Assembly (NCBI RefSeq): GCF_015477355.1
Contig: NZ_JADLRJ010000007.1
Location: forward strand, 248,001-312,000
Length of the DNA stretch: 64,000 nt
Direction of reading: 5' to 3'
Source: Nocardia blacklockiae
GTDB taxonomy: Bacteria; Actinomycetota; Actinomycetes; Mycobacteriales; Mycobacteriaceae
The position numbers and the translations under genes are program-made. Below the pieces are notes generated by a model that saw only the letters and a program-made list of their open reading frames with translations, ran no database searches and had not been told where the DNA came from. Below, piece by piece: positions 25,129 to 34,877 of the stretch (position 1 is the stretch's first letter; each line of letters begins with the position of its first letter).

Positions 25129-25755
25129 ATGGGAACGACAGCAGGGGGCGCGGGCGCGAAGAAGGACACGGGCAGCTCCGCCAAGCGGGTGGTGGTGGCC
25201 GAGGACGAAGCGCTCATCCGGATGGACCTGGTCGAGATGCTCTCCGAGGAGGGCTATCAGGTGGTGGGAGAGGCGGGCGACGGCCAGCAGGCGGTCGACC
25301 TCGCCCAGGAACTCCGACCGGATCTGGTGATCATGGATGTCAAGATGCCGCGCCGCGACGGTATCGACGCCGCCGCCGAGATCGCCACCAAACGCGTTGC
25401 GCCGGTGGTGATTCTGACCGCGTTCAGCCAGCGTGACCTGGTGGAGCGGGCGCGCGACGCGGGGGCGATGGCGTACCTGGTGAAGCCGTTCACCAAGTCG
25501 GACCTGGTGCCCGCGATCGAGCTGGCGGCCAGTCGCTTCCACGAGATCACCGCGCTCGAGGAGGAGGTCGCGAGCCTCTCCGACCGGCTGGAGACGCGCA
25601 AGCTGGTCGAGCGGGCCAAGGGTGTGCTGATGCAGACCCAGGGATTGTCCGAGCCGCAGGCGTTCAAATGGATCCAGCGCACCGCGATGGATCGCCGCAC
25701 CACCATGAAGGCGGTCGCCGAGGTGGTGCTGGAGAATCTCGCGCCGAAGTCCTGA
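25129..25755 (+). CDS. pdtaR: ANTAR-domain response regulator
   Basis: 208 residues. Receiver domain with acidic pocket Glu25-Asp26, phospho-acceptor Asp70 (LVIMDVKMP) and conserved Lys in LVKPFTKSD; linker coiled coil (ITALEEEVASLSDRLETRKL), then an ANTAR RNA-binding domain (VERAKGVLMQTQGLSEPQAFKWIQ, AMDRRTTMKAVAEVVL). It matches Rv1626/PdtaR, the partner of sensor kinase PdtaS in mycobacteria; ANTAR proteins bind paired hexaloop hairpins to block termination. ATG at 25129 starts a 20-residue extension before the receiver. No kinase gene is adjacent. Confidence 0.93.
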   Translation: MGTTAGGAGAKKDTGSSAKRVVVAEDEALIRMDLVEMLSEEGYQVVGEAGDGQQAVDLAQELRPDLVIMDVKMPRRDGIDAAAEIATKRVAPVVILTAFSQRDLVERARDAGAMAYLVKPFTKSDLVPAIELAASRFHEITALEEEVASLSDRLETRKLVERAKGVLMQTQGLSEPQAFKWIQRTAMDRRTTMKAVAEVVLENLAPKS

Positions 25756-25973
25756 AACCGAACTCCGGTGCCGCGGACGGGGACACCGGCCGCGGCCCGG
25801 ATTGCGGAGAATTAACGCCGGGGCAACACGCCTGTGTAAATACTCGGGATCGAAGTCATGCAAATGACTCGAATGTGATGCAGAGCTAACGTGACGCCGC
25901 TATGTTCTGAGCCGGGTCGACGTGGTCGGCCCCCTCGGCGACCCCGGGGAGCAGCAGGACATAGAGGTGTATC

Positions 25974-27218
25974 GTGCTTGGTTCAATGACGCGGAGGGCC
26001 ACACGTAGCCGTGTGACCCGAGGCGCGCTCGTAATAGGGGCCGCGGCCGTGCTCGCGGTAGCCGGGTGTAGCAGCAAGTCCACGGACAACAGCGCCGACG
26101 GTGGCACCGGCGGCGGCTTGACGATCACCCCGCTGGTGCAGGTGGACAGCGAGGGTCGCGACGTCCCGGCGGCCGATACCTCCGCCGCCGCCGATCCGGC
26201 CGGTGACGGCAAGACGAAATGCGCGCCGGACACCACCATCGCCATGGCCGGCCCGCTGACCGGACCGAATGCCAATCTCGGCTTGAATATCGTGCGCGGC
26301 GTGAAACTGGCGCTGGACAAGCACAACAAGGCCAATGCCGACTGCCAGGTGAAACTGAAGGAATTCGACACCGAGGGCAATCCGCAGAAGGCCAGCCAGG
26401 TGATCGACAAGATTCTCGGCGACCAGTCGATCGTGGCCCTGATCGGCCCCACCTTCTCGGGTGAGACGAAGGCGACCGGGCAGCGCATCAGCGATACCGG
26501 GCTGCTGTCGCTCACCCCGTCGGCCACCAACGTCGATCTGACCAAGAACGGCTGGAAGACCTTCTTCCGCGGGCTGGGCAACGACGGCATCCAGGGCCCG
26601 GCGGTCGCGAAGTATCTGCTCGCCAGCGGCAAGTACAAGAAGATCTGCGTCGCCCAGGACAACACCGATTACGGCACCGGCCTGGCGAAGTCGCTGACCG
26701 AAACCCTCGGCGCCGCCGCCGATCCGAGCTGCGCGGTCAACGTCAAGGAAGGTGACAAGGACTTCTCCGCCGCGGTGTCGAAGCTGTCCTCGGCCAAGCC
26801 GGACGCCATCTTCTACGCCGGCTACTACGCCGAGGCCGCCCCGTTCGTGCAGCAGCTGCGCTCGGGCGGCGTGACCGCGACCTTCGTCTCCGACGACGGC
26901 ACCAAGGACGTGGAATTCGTCAAGCAGGCCGGGAACGCGTCGAAGGACGCGGTGCTGTCCTGCCCGTGCGGCCCGGCGCCGGACAAATTCGCCGCCGACT
27001 ACAAGGCGCTCAACGGATTCGAGGCGGGCACCTATTCGACCGAGGGCTACGACCTCACCACCATCGTGTTGAAGGGCATCGCCCAGGGCAAGGTCTCGCG
27101 CCCCGATCTGGTCGAGTTCGCGCGGACCTACGATGGCCAGGGTGTGGCCCGTCATTACAAGTGGGACGCCACGGGTGAATTGTCGAACGCCCTGATCTGG
27201 ATGTACCAGGTCAAGTAG
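25974..27218 (+). CDS. branched-chain amino-acid ABC transporter substrate-binding lipoprotein
   Basis: 414 residues from GTG; ATG 25986 (MTRRATRSR) is an equally good start. Lipoprotein signal with lipobox LAVAGC. A Gly/Thr/Asp-rich linker is followed by a type I periplasmic-binding fold of the LivJ/LivK family: TIAMAGPLTGPNANLGLNIV, GPTFSGETKATGQ, LTPSATNVDLT, VAQDNTDYGTGLAKSL, FYAGYYAEAAPFVQQL and AGTYSTEGYDLTTIV. First gene of a livK-H-M-GF operon. Ligand class is inferred from family. Confidence 0.93.
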   Translation: MLGSMTRRATRSRVTRGALVIGAAAVLAVAGCSSKSTDNSADGGTGGGLTITPLVQVDSEGRDVPAADTSAAADPAGDGKTKCAPDTTIAMAGPLTGPNANLGLNIVRGVKLALDKHNKANADCQVKLKEFDTEGNPQKASQVIDKILGDQSIVALIGPTFSGETKATGQRISDTGLLSLTPSATNVDLTKNGWKTFFRGLGNDGIQGPAVAKYLLASGKYKKICVAQDNTDYGTGLAKSLTETLGAAADPSCAVNVKEGDKDFSAAVSKLSSAKPDAIFYAGYYAEAAPFVQQLRSGGVTATFVSDDGTKDVEFVKQAGNASKDAVLSCPCGPAPDKFAADYKALNGFEAGTYSTEGYDLTTIVLKGIAQGKVSRPDLVEFARTYDGQGVARHYKWDATGELSNALIWMYQVK

Positions 27219-27313
27219 CGATCCTCTGGACGAAACAGCGTGTGCCGGCACGCTGACGGCCGAGGTTCGGCGACGGTGCGTCGGCGCACGCTGTCTTCCT
27301 GACGGCGAGAGTA

Positions 27314-28345
27314 ATGATGACTTCTCCTGCTGCGACCCTGCTTGCCAACGGGTCCATCGATTTCAACGTCTCGGGTGTGGTCGACCAATTCTGGCGACTG
27401 ACCGTGGACGGTTTGACCTACGGTTCGATCTACGCCCTGGTGGCGGTCGGCTACACACTCGTTTTCGGGGTGCTGCTGCTCATCAATTTCGCCCATTCGG
27501 AAATTTTCATGCTGGGTATGTTCGGCCAACTGGTCGGACTCATGCTGCTCGGTTTCGCGGCCAGCGGCGACATCTATTCGCAGGGGACCTTCCTCACCGT
27601 CGTGTATCTGGGCGTCGCGATGGTGATAGGCATGCTGGTGTCCGGCGGGGCCGCCGTCGGCATGGAACGGGTGGCGTACCGCCCGCTGCGGCGGCGCGGG
27701 GCCAAACGGCTGATCTTCCTGATCACCGCGATCGGCATGTCGTTCGTGCTGCAGGAATTCGTGCACTACGTGCTGCCGAAGATCGATCCGGATCTCGGCG
27801 GGACCAATGCCCAGCAGCCGATCATCCTGGTCAAACCCACCGACGAATTCCACGTCTTCGACGCCGCGGTGACCAATGTGGCGCTGGTGATCGTGGTGTC
27901 CGCCGTGGTGTTGGCGGTGATCACCGAATTGGTCATCAACAGAACGAAATTCGGGCGCGGCATCCGCGCGGTGGCCCAGGACCCCGACACCGCGACCCTG
28001 ATGGGTGTCTCGCGGGAACGGGTCATCATGCTGACCTTCCTGATCGGCGGCCTGCTCGCCGGCGCGGCCGCGCTGCTGTACACGCTCAAGATTCCCAACG
28101 GCATCATCTACTCCGGCGGTTTCGTGCTGGGCATCAAGGCGTTCAGCGCCGCGGTGCTCGGCGGCATCGGCAATCTGCGCGGCGCGCTGCTGGGCGGACT
28201 GCTGCTCGGGCTGGCGGAGAACTACGGCCAGATTCTCTTCGGCACGGAATGGCGCGACGTGGTGGCCTTCGTGCTGCTGGTGGCCGTGCTGATGTTCCGG
28301 CCGACCGGAATTCTCGGCGAGAGCCTGGGGAGGGCACGAGCATGA
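27314..28345 (+). CDS. livH: branched-chain amino-acid ABC permease LivH
   Basis: 343 residues, about eight hydrophobic segments. Seen: GLTYGSIYALVAVGYTLVFGVL, INFAHSEIFMLGMFG, and the EAA-like GRGIRAVAQDPDTATLMGVSRERVIMLTF, then GIKAFSAAVLGGIGNLRGALLGG. Inner-membrane half of the importer. Starts 95 bp after the binding protein; overlaps livM by 4 bases. Confidence 0.95.
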   Translation: MMTSPAATLLANGSIDFNVSGVVDQFWRLTVDGLTYGSIYALVAVGYTLVFGVLLLINFAHSEIFMLGMFGQLVGLMLLGFAASGDIYSQGTFLTVVYLGVAMVIGMLVSGGAAVGMERVAYRPLRRRGAKRLIFLITAIGMSFVLQEFVHYVLPKIDPDLGGTNAQQPIILVKPTDEFHVFDAAVTNVALVIVVSAVVLAVITELVINRTKFGRGIRAVAQDPDTATLMGVSRERVIMLTFLIGGLLAGAAALLYTLKIPNGIIYSGGFVLGIKAFSAAVLGGIGNLRGALLGGLLLGLAENYGQILFGTEWRDVVAFVLLVAVLMFRPTGILGESLGRARA

Positions 28346-29574
28346 CGACCCCGACACAACCGCCCGGCGAGCCGCGCCCGCGGCCCATGCACGGCGTCGG
28401 CGACGCGATCCGCTCCTGGTGGAACGGCCTGCCCCGGCCGATGCAGTGGGTCGTCGGCATCCCGGCGATCGTGGTGCTGGCGCTGCTGCCGATGTTCCCG
28501 CCGCCCCTGCTGGACACGCCCGGCACCAGCTTCGGCGGCGTGATGGCGCAGTTCGCCATGTACGCGCTGATCGCCATCGGGCTGAATGTCGTTGTGGGAC
28601 AGGCGGGTCTGCTGGACCTCGGATATGTCGGCTTCTACGCCGTGGGCGCCTACTCGGTGGGCCTGCTGACCAGTCCGAACAGTCCGTGGAACCAGACCGC
28701 GGGCGGTTTCCTGAGTCCGAAGTGGGCGTGGCTGGCGTGCGTGCCGCTGGCGATCGTGCTGACCGCCGTCTCGGGTCTGATCCTGGGAACGCCGACGCTG
28801 CGCCTGCGGGGCGACTATCTCGCCATCGTCACACTGGGTTTCGGCGAGATCGTGCGGCTGCTGGCCGACAACCTCGGCGACATCACCAACGGCAGCCTGG
28901 GGCTGGCCGGCATCGCCTACCCGCGGGTGGGCGAGTCGGAGCGGCATCCCGGCGGGTACTTCTCCTCCGGCAACCTCGGCGACTCGCATTCGTGGAATCC
29001 CTTGGACCGGGCCAACTCCGGCACCTGGTGGTTCTGGATCGGCATGGCGCTGGTGATCGTCGTACTGCTGATCGTCGGCAACCTGGAACGCAGCCGGGTC
29101 GGCCGGTCGTGGGTGGCCATCCGCGAGGACGAGGACGCCGCGGAGATGATGGGCGTGCCGACGTTCAAGTTCAAGCTGTGGGCGTTCACCATCGGCGCGG
29201 CGATCGGCGGCCTGTCGGGCGCGCTGTACGCCGGGCAGGTCCAGTTCATCAACCCGACCGGATTCAACATCATCAACTCGATGCTGTTCCTGTGCGCGGT
29301 GGTGCTCGGCGGGCAGGGCAACAAGCTCGGCGTGATCGTGGGCGCGTTCCTGATCGTGTACCTGCCCAACCGGTTCATGTCGGTGAACGTGGGCGGGCAG
29401 TCGCTCGGCGACTTCAAATATCTGTTCTTCGGTCTCACTCTGGTGGTGGTCATGATCTTCCGTCCGCAAGGGCTGTTCCCGGTGCGGCAGAAACTGCTCG
29501 CCTACGGCCGGCAGGTCTACCAGGCGGTGCGGCGGCCCGCGGCGGCGCCCGTGGAGACGGGAGCGACCCGATGA
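28342..29574 (+). CDS. livM: branched-chain amino-acid ABC permease LivM
   Basis: 410 residues from the ATG overlapping the livH stop. A hydrophilic Pro-rich N-terminus (~30 residues) is followed by about nine hydrophobic segments; family motifs GLNVVVGQAGLLDLGYVGFYAVGAY, LRLRGDYLAIVTLGFGEI and the EAA loop GRSWVAIREDEDAAEMMGVPTFKFK. Partner of LivH. Overlaps the ATPase gene by 4 bases. Confidence 0.95.
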   Translation: MTTPTQPPGEPRPRPMHGVGDAIRSWWNGLPRPMQWVVGIPAIVVLALLPMFPPPLLDTPGTSFGGVMAQFAMYALIAIGLNVVVGQAGLLDLGYVGFYAVGAYSVGLLTSPNSPWNQTAGGFLSPKWAWLACVPLAIVLTAVSGLILGTPTLRLRGDYLAIVTLGFGEIVRLLADNLGDITNGSLGLAGIAYPRVGESERHPGGYFSSGNLGDSHSWNPLDRANSGTWWFWIGMALVIVVLLIVGNLERSRVGRSWVAIREDEDAAEMMGVPTFKFKLWAFTIGAAIGGLSGALYAGQVQFINPTGFNIINSMLFLCAVVLGGQGNKLGVIVGAFLIVYLPNRFMSVNVGGQSLGDFKYLFFGLTLVVVMIFRPQGLFPVRQKLLAYGRQVYQAVRRPAAAPVETGATR

Positions 29575-31337
29575 CCGGGCCGGGCGCCGGGGGCGCGCTG
29601 TTCGACAACGAGGACATGGCCGCCGGGTACGCGGCGGCGGAACCGGCGGCGAGCGCGGGCGTGGTCGACGTCGGCGACGTGCTGCCCGAACTGGCCGACG
29701 CCGAGACGGTCGCCGAGGTGGTGGCGCCGAGCCGGGCGATCGACACCGAGGTCGGCGCGCCGCTGCTGCGCACCGAGGGATTGACGGTGCGCTTCGGCGG
29801 CCTCACCGCGCTCGACGACGTGAGTTTCGAGATCCGCCGCGGCGAGATCCTCGGGCTCATCGGTCCCAACGGCGCGGGCAAGACGACCTGCTTCAACGCC
29901 ATCACCGGGGTCTACCGGCCCGCGGCGGGGAAGGTGTTCTTCGACGGCCGGCCGCTGACCAAGTCCAAGCGCAACGAGATCACCCGGCTCGGCATCGCCC
30001 GCACCTTCCAGAACATCCGGCTGTTCGGGGAGATGACGGCGCTCGAGAACGTGGTGGTCGGGACCGACGCCCGGCATCGAACCTCGGTGCCCGGCGCGGT
30101 GTTTCGCACGGCGCGGCATCGGCGCGAGGAGCACGACGCCATCGAGCGCGGCATGGCGCTGCTGGAATTCGTGGGCATCGCGCCGCGCGCGGTGGAGAAG
30201 GCCCGCAACCTGTCCTACGGCGATCAGCGCCGGCTGGAGATCGCGCGGGCGCTGGCGACCGAGCCGAAACTGCTGTGCCTGGACGAGCCCGCCGCCGGTT
30301 TCAACCCGAGCGAGAAGTCGGCGCTGATGGACCTCATCCGCAAGATCCGCGACGACGGCTTCACCGTGCTGCTCATCGAGCACGACATGCGGCTGGTGAT
30401 GGGCGTGACCGACCGCATCGTGGTGCTGGAGTTCGGCCGCAAGATCGCCGACGGGCTGCCGGAGGAGATCCGCGACGACCCGGCGGTGGTGGCGGCGTAC
30501 CTGGGCGTGCCGGACGACGAGGTCGAGGACGTCGTGAAAGCTGTTGCGGACGCAGGGGATTCGGAAGTCGCCCCCGCTGCGGCGTCAGCGGGCGTCGACT
30601 CGGTCGGGGCGGCCGCGGAACCGCTGCTCGTGGTCGAGGACATGGTGGTCAACTACGGCAGAATCCAAGCGCTGCACGGTGTTTCGCTCCAGGTGGCGCA
30701 GGGCGAGCTGGTGACCCTGCTGGGCGCCAACGGCGCGGGCAAGACCACCACCATGCGCGCGCTGTCCGGGCTGCTGCCGCTCACCGGCGGCCGAATCCTG
30801 TTCGAGGGCAAGGACATCACCCGGATGAAGGCGCACGAACGGGTGGTGGCGGGGCTGATCCAGGCGCCGGAGGGCCGGGGCGTTTTCCCGGGCATGACGG
30901 TGCAGGAGAACCTCGACATGGGTTGTCACGCCCGGCCGTTCAAACAGCGCGCCCAGTACACCGAGACGCTGGACTGGATTCTGGAGCTGTTCCCGCGCCT
31001 GGCCGAGCGGCGCAAGCAGGTCGGCGGCACGCTGTCCGGCGGCGAGCAGCAGATGCTGGCCATCGCCCGGGCGCTGATGGCCCGGCCGCGGCTGCTGCTG
31101 CTCGACGAGCCGTCGATGGGCCTGGCGCCCATGGTGATCAAGCAGATCTTCCGGATCATCGGCGAGATCAACGCGCAGGGCACCACCGTGCTGCTGGTCG
31201 AGCAGAACGCCCAGCAGGCGCTGACCCGCAGCGACCGCGCCTACATCCTGGAGACCGGCGAGGTCACCAAGACCGGCGCGGGCCGGGAACTGCTCACCGA
31301 CCCGGCGGTGAAGTCGGCGTATCTGGGGGTGGCGTAG
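29571..31337 (+). CDS. fused LivG-LivF branched-chain amino-acid ABC ATPases
   Basis: 588 residues in one frame. N-terminal ~60 residues are acidic and low complexity. First ABC unit: Walker A GPNGAGKTT near residue 98, signature LSYGDQRRLE near 213, Walker B LLCLDEPAAGFNP (LivG type). A ~30-residue Ala/Asp/Val linker follows, then a second unit: Walker A GANGAGKTTT near 385, signature LSGGEQQML, Walker B LLLLDEPSMGLAP (LivF type). In most bacteria livG and livF are separate genes, so this is a natural fusion with 1:1 stoichiometry. No internal stop or frame break is seen. Confidence 0.93.
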   Translation: MTGPGAGGALFDNEDMAAGYAAAEPAASAGVVDVGDVLPELADAETVAEVVAPSRAIDTEVGAPLLRTEGLTVRFGGLTALDDVSFEIRRGEILGLIGPNGAGKTTCFNAITGVYRPAAGKVFFDGRPLTKSKRNEITRLGIARTFQNIRLFGEMTALENVVVGTDARHRTSVPGAVFRTARHRREEHDAIERGMALLEFVGIAPRAVEKARNLSYGDQRRLEIARALATEPKLLCLDEPAAGFNPSEKSALMDLIRKIRDDGFTVLLIEHDMRLVMGVTDRIVVLEFGRKIADGLPEEIRDDPAVVAAYLGVPDDEVEDVVKAVADAGDSEVAPAAASAGVDSVGAAAEPLLVVEDMVVNYGRIQALHGVSLQVAQGELVTLLGANGAGKTTTMRALSGLLPLTGGRILFEGKDITRMKAHERVVAGLIQAPEGRGVFPGMTVQENLDMGCHARPFKQRAQYTETLDWILELFPRLAERRKQVGGTLSGGEQQMLAIARALMARPRLLLLDEPSMGLAPMVIKQIFRIIGEINAQGTTVLLVEQNAQQALTRSDRAYILETGEVTKTGAGRELLTDPAVKSAYLGVA

Positions 31338-31406
31338 GGGCGCCGGTGTGGCCCGCGTCATCCCCGGTGCGCCCGCTTGTCGGTGCCGGACCATAGACTC
31401 GGGACC

Positions 31407-34151
31407 GTGACTCCAGCGACCACCGATCAGCGCCCGAGCAGTGTGTCCGCCGCGACCCCGAACCCGGCCGGTGAGCGGCCCACACTGTTGTTGCTGGACG
31501 GGCATTCGCTGGCCTACCGCGCCTTCTACGCGCTACCGGCGGAGAACTTCAAGACCGTCACGGGGCAGACCACCAACGCGGTCTACGGCTTCACCGCCAT
31601 GCTGATCAACCTGCTGCGCGACGAGAAGCCCACGCATGTCGCGGCCGCCTTCGACGTCAACCGCAAGACCTTCCGCACCGAGGCCTTCCCCGACTACAAG
31701 GCCAACCGCATCACCACGCCGGACGAGTTCCGCGGCCAGGTGGAGATCACCCAGGAGGTGCTGGCCGCGCTCGGCATCCCCACCATGGCGCTGGAGGGTT
31801 ACGAGGCCGACGACATCATCGCCACCCTCGCCACCCAGGCCGTCCCGGAGGGCTTCCGGGTCCTGATCGTGACGGGCGACCGCGACGCGCTGCAGCTGGT
31901 GAATCCCGACGTCACGGTGCTGTACCCGAAGAAGGGCGTCTCGGAGCTGACGCGGTTCACCCCGGAGGCGGTGGAGGAGAAGTACGGCCTCACTCCGGCG
32001 CAGTACCCGGATTTCGCGGCGCTGCGCGGCGACCCGAGCGACAACCTGCCGGGCATCCCGGGCGTGGGGGAGAAGACGGCGTCGAAGTGGGTGCGCGAAT
32101 TCGGCGACCTGGCCACCCTGGTGGACCGGGTCGATCAGGTGAAGGGCAAGGTCGGTGACGCGCTGCGCGCCAACCTGTCCAGCGTCGTGCTCAACCGGCA
32201 GCTCACCGAGATGGTCAAGGACGTCCCGCTGCCCTACACCCCCGAGCAGCTGGCCCAGCAGCCGTGGGACCGCGACCGGATCCACCGCCTGTTCGACGAT
32301 CTGGAGTTCCGCGTCCTGCGCGACCGGCTGTTCGAGACCCTCGTGCCGCCGGAGCCGGAGGCCGAGGGCGGTTTCGAGATCAGCGGCGGCGCGGTGGAGC
32401 CCGGCGCGGCCGCCGACTGGCTCGCCGAGCACGCGAAAGCCGGTGCGCGCCACGGCATTTCCATCGCCGGCACCGGCACGCCGGTGAACGGCGAGGTGAA
32501 GGCGATCGCGGTCGCCGCGGCCGACGGCGAGGGCGGCTACTTCGACACCGTCGGCCTCACCCCCGAGGACGAGCAGGCGCTCGGCGCCTGGCTGGCCGAC
32601 GCCACCGTCCCGAAGGCCGTGCACGAGGCCAAGGCCGCCCAGCACGCGCTGCGCGCCCGCGGCTGGCGGCTGGCGGGCCTGACCAGCGACACGGCCCTGG
32701 CCGCCTACCTGGTCCGCCCCGGGCAGCGCACGTTCAACCTCGACGACCTGTCGCTGCGCTACCTGTCCCGCGAACTGCGCGTGGAATCCGATGCCGACAC
32801 CCAGCTCTCGCTGCTCGACGACGAAGGCCAGGTGGACGCCGAACTGGCCCAGGCCGAGATCCTGCGCGCCCGCGCCGTCGCCGACCTGGCCGACGCGTTC
32901 GACGCCGAACTCGAGGGCATCGAGTCCACCAAGCTGCTCACCGAGATGGAGCTGCCGCTGCTCAATGTGCTGGCCGAACTCGAAGAGGCCGGCATCGCCG
33001 TCGACGGCGACCACCTGCAGCAGTTGCAGTCCGAATTCGCCGACCGCGTCGCCGACGCGGCCAACGCCGCCTACGAGGTGATCGGCAAGCAGATCAATCT
33101 CGGCTCGCCGAAACAGTTGCAGGTGGTGCTGTTCGACGAGCTGGACATGCCGAAGACCAAGCGCACCAAGACCGGCTACACCACCGACGCCGACGCCCTG
33201 GAGTCGCTGTTCGAGAAGACCGAGCACCCGTTCCTGGAGCACCTGCTCGCCCACCGCGACGCCACCCGCCTGAAGGTGACCGTGGACGGCCTGCTGAAGT
33301 CGGTCGCCGAGGACGGTCGCATCCACACCACCTTCAACCAGACCATCGCCGCCACCGGCCGGCTGTCGTCCACCGAGCCGAACTTGCAGAACATCCCGAT
33401 CCGCACCGACACCGGCCGCCGCATCCGCGACACCTTCGTCGTCGGCCCCGGCTACGAGTCGCTGATGACCGCCGACTACAGCCAGATCGAGATGCGGATC
33501 ATGGCGCACCTGTCCAAGGACGCCGGGCTGATCGAGGCCTTCAACTCCGGCGAGGACCTGCACACCTTCGTCGCCTCCAAGGCCTTCGACATCCCGCTGT
33601 CGGAGGTGCACCCGGAGATGCGCCGCCGGATCAAGGCGATGTCCTACGGCCTGGCGTACGGCCTGTCGGCCTACGGCTTGTCCCAGCAGCTGAAGATCAG
33701 CGCCGAGGAGGCCAAGGCCCAGATGGAGGTGTACTTCAGCCGCTTCGGCGCGATCCGCGACTACCTGCGCGACGCGGTCGACCAGGCCCGCAAGGTCGGC
33801 TACACCGAGACCCTGTTCGGTCGCCGCCGCTACCTGCCGGACCTGGACTCCAGCAACCGCCAGCGCCGCGAGGCCGCCGAGCGCATGGCTCTCAACGCCC
33901 CCATCCAGGGCACCGCCGCCGACATCATCAAGGTCGCGATGATCAACGTGCAGAACGCCATTCGCGAGTCCGGGCTGCGTTCGCGGATGCTGCTGCAGAT
34001 CCACGACGAACTCGTCTTCGAGGTCGCTTCGGGGGAGCGCGAGGCCCTGGAAACGCTTGCGCTCGAACACATGTCGAAGGCCATCGAGCTGTCGGTTCCG
34101 CTCGAGGTCTCCGTCGGCGTGGGCCGCAGCTGGGACGCCGCCGCCCACTGA
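31407..34151 (+). CDS. polA: DNA polymerase I
   Basis: 914 residues from GTG 31407 (MTPATTDQ). 5'-3' exonuclease/FEN domain in the first ~310 residues (LLLLDGHSLAYRAFYALP, DVNRKTFRTE, EGYEADDIIATLA, GDRDALQLV, GVGEKTA). The middle 3'-5' exonuclease-like domain lacks the expected Asp-x-Glu metal ligands, as in mycobacteria. Polymerase motif A TADYSQIEMR, motif B RRRIKAMSYGLAYGLSAYG, motif C LQIHDELVFE. Roles: Okazaki fragment processing and repair. Confidence 0.97.
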   Translation: MTPATTDQRPSSVSAATPNPAGERPTLLLLDGHSLAYRAFYALPAENFKTVTGQTTNAVYGFTAMLINLLRDEKPTHVAAAFDVNRKTFRTEAFPDYKANRITTPDEFRGQVEITQEVLAALGIPTMALEGYEADDIIATLATQAVPEGFRVLIVTGDRDALQLVNPDVTVLYPKKGVSELTRFTPEAVEEKYGLTPAQYPDFAALRGDPSDNLPGIPGVGEKTASKWVREFGDLATLVDRVDQVKGKVGDALRANLSSVVLNRQLTEMVKDVPLPYTPEQLAQQPWDRDRIHRLFDDLEFRVLRDRLFETLVPPEPEAEGGFEISGGAVEPGAAADWLAEHAKAGARHGISIAGTGTPVNGEVKAIAVAAADGEGGYFDTVGLTPEDEQALGAWLADATVPKAVHEAKAAQHALRARGWRLAGLTSDTALAAYLVRPGQRTFNLDDLSLRYLSRELRVESDADTQLSLLDDEGQVDAELAQAEILRARAVADLADAFDAELEGIESTKLLTEMELPLLNVLAELEEAGIAVDGDHLQQLQSEFADRVADAANAAYEVIGKQINLGSPKQLQVVLFDELDMPKTKRTKTGYTTDADALESLFEKTEHPFLEHLLAHRDATRLKVTVDGLLKSVAEDGRIHTTFNQTIAATGRLSSTEPNLQNIPIRTDTGRRIRDTFVVGPGYESLMTADYSQIEMRIMAHLSKDAGLIEAFNSGEDLHTFVASKAFDIPLSEVHPEMRRRIKAMSYGLAYGLSAYGLSQQLKISAEEAKAQMEVYFSRFGAIRDYLRDAVDQARKVGYTETLFGRRRYLPDLDSSNRQRREAAERMALNAPIQGTAADIIKVAMINVQNAIRESGLRSRMLLQIHDELVFEVASGEREALETLALEHMSKAIELSVPLEVSVGVGRSWDAAAH

Positions 34152-34160
34152 GCCGCGCGG

Positions 34161-34493
34161 CTAGTGCGCCGCCATCTCGGTGAGCGACAGGCACGCCGCC
34201 GCGGCGGCACGCGCCACCGAGGCGCAGGCCGTCTCGCCGAGGCGGTCGCAGCGCTCGGCGGTGTCGGTGCACACGCGGGCGGTGAGTTCGCAGTGGCCCG
34301 CGGCCCATTCCGAATGCCGGTCGAGCAGGTCGCCGGTGAGCCGGCACAGGTCCGAGCAGTCGCGCAGCGTCTGGATGTGGTGGGCGGTGGCGTGCTCGCC
34401 GCCGCGGTTCAGCGACTCGGGGATCTGGTGTTCGCAGCGGCGGTGGCAGCCGAGCAGGTGATTGATCGTGCTCTGCACCATCGGATCGGTCAT
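34161..34493 (-). CDS. cysteine-rich four-helix-bundle metal-binding protein (Csp/DUF326 type)
   Basis: 110 residues from ATG 34491-34493, preceded by a GAGG Shine-Dalgarno. Nine cysteines at 16, 20, 46, 50, 68, 75, 82, 90 and 101, mostly C-x3-C or heptad-spaced on helices with several His, the pattern of copper storage or DUF326 four-helix proteins. It would bind Cu(I) in the cytosol. Convergent with polA (9 bp apart), so the neighbourhood gives no functional hint. Metal identity is inferred from family. Confidence 0.8.
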   Translation of the reverse strand: MTDPMVQSTINHLLGCHRRCEHQIPESLNRGGEHATAHHIQTLRDCSDLCRLTGDLLDRHSEWAAGHCELTARVCTDTAERCDRLGETACASVARAAAAACLSLTEMAAH

Positions 34494-34760
34494 CGGTGCC
34501 TCCTGGTGCCCGTCGGCGGCGAGTCGCCGGTGGATCGCGGTTCCGGACCGTGTCCGGACGCGTCGCTCGGAACAGGTCGAGCCTGGCACAACGACGGGCC
34601 TGCCGGGTGAGGTTTTCCCGAAGTTTGCCGAGTTGAGACGTGCTCGCTTCGAACAGGTCGGGAGAGGGTTGCGGAGAGTTGCCGACAGGAGCGTCGGCCG
34701 TTGGTTCCGCGTTCACGAACCATTGTGACGAAGTTACCCATCGGTTCCCGGCCCGGGTGG

Positions 34761-34789
34761 TTGCGCACGCGGGGATTAGTCCATATTCT
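34761..34789 (+). promoter_or_regulatory. sigma-A-type promoter for the leader and LeuA-domain transcript
   Basis: TTGCGC (34761-34766), 17-bp spacer, TATTCT (34784-34789). Transcription would start near 34796, leaving a ~250-base untranslated leader before the gene at 35044. Predicted by eye. Confidence 0.5.
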
Positions 34790-34877
34790 CGGTGCCGTGC
34801 CGAATCCCGCCGCCAGCCACAGCGCCGCGCTGAACGTCGCCGACCGCGACCGCGCCGCGCACCTTCCGCTAACCGCG

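Noticed and set aside
31533-34148. 871-codon minus-strand ORF opposite polA
   Set aside because: Same artefact; polA on the plus strand is complete and the antisense product shows no domain.
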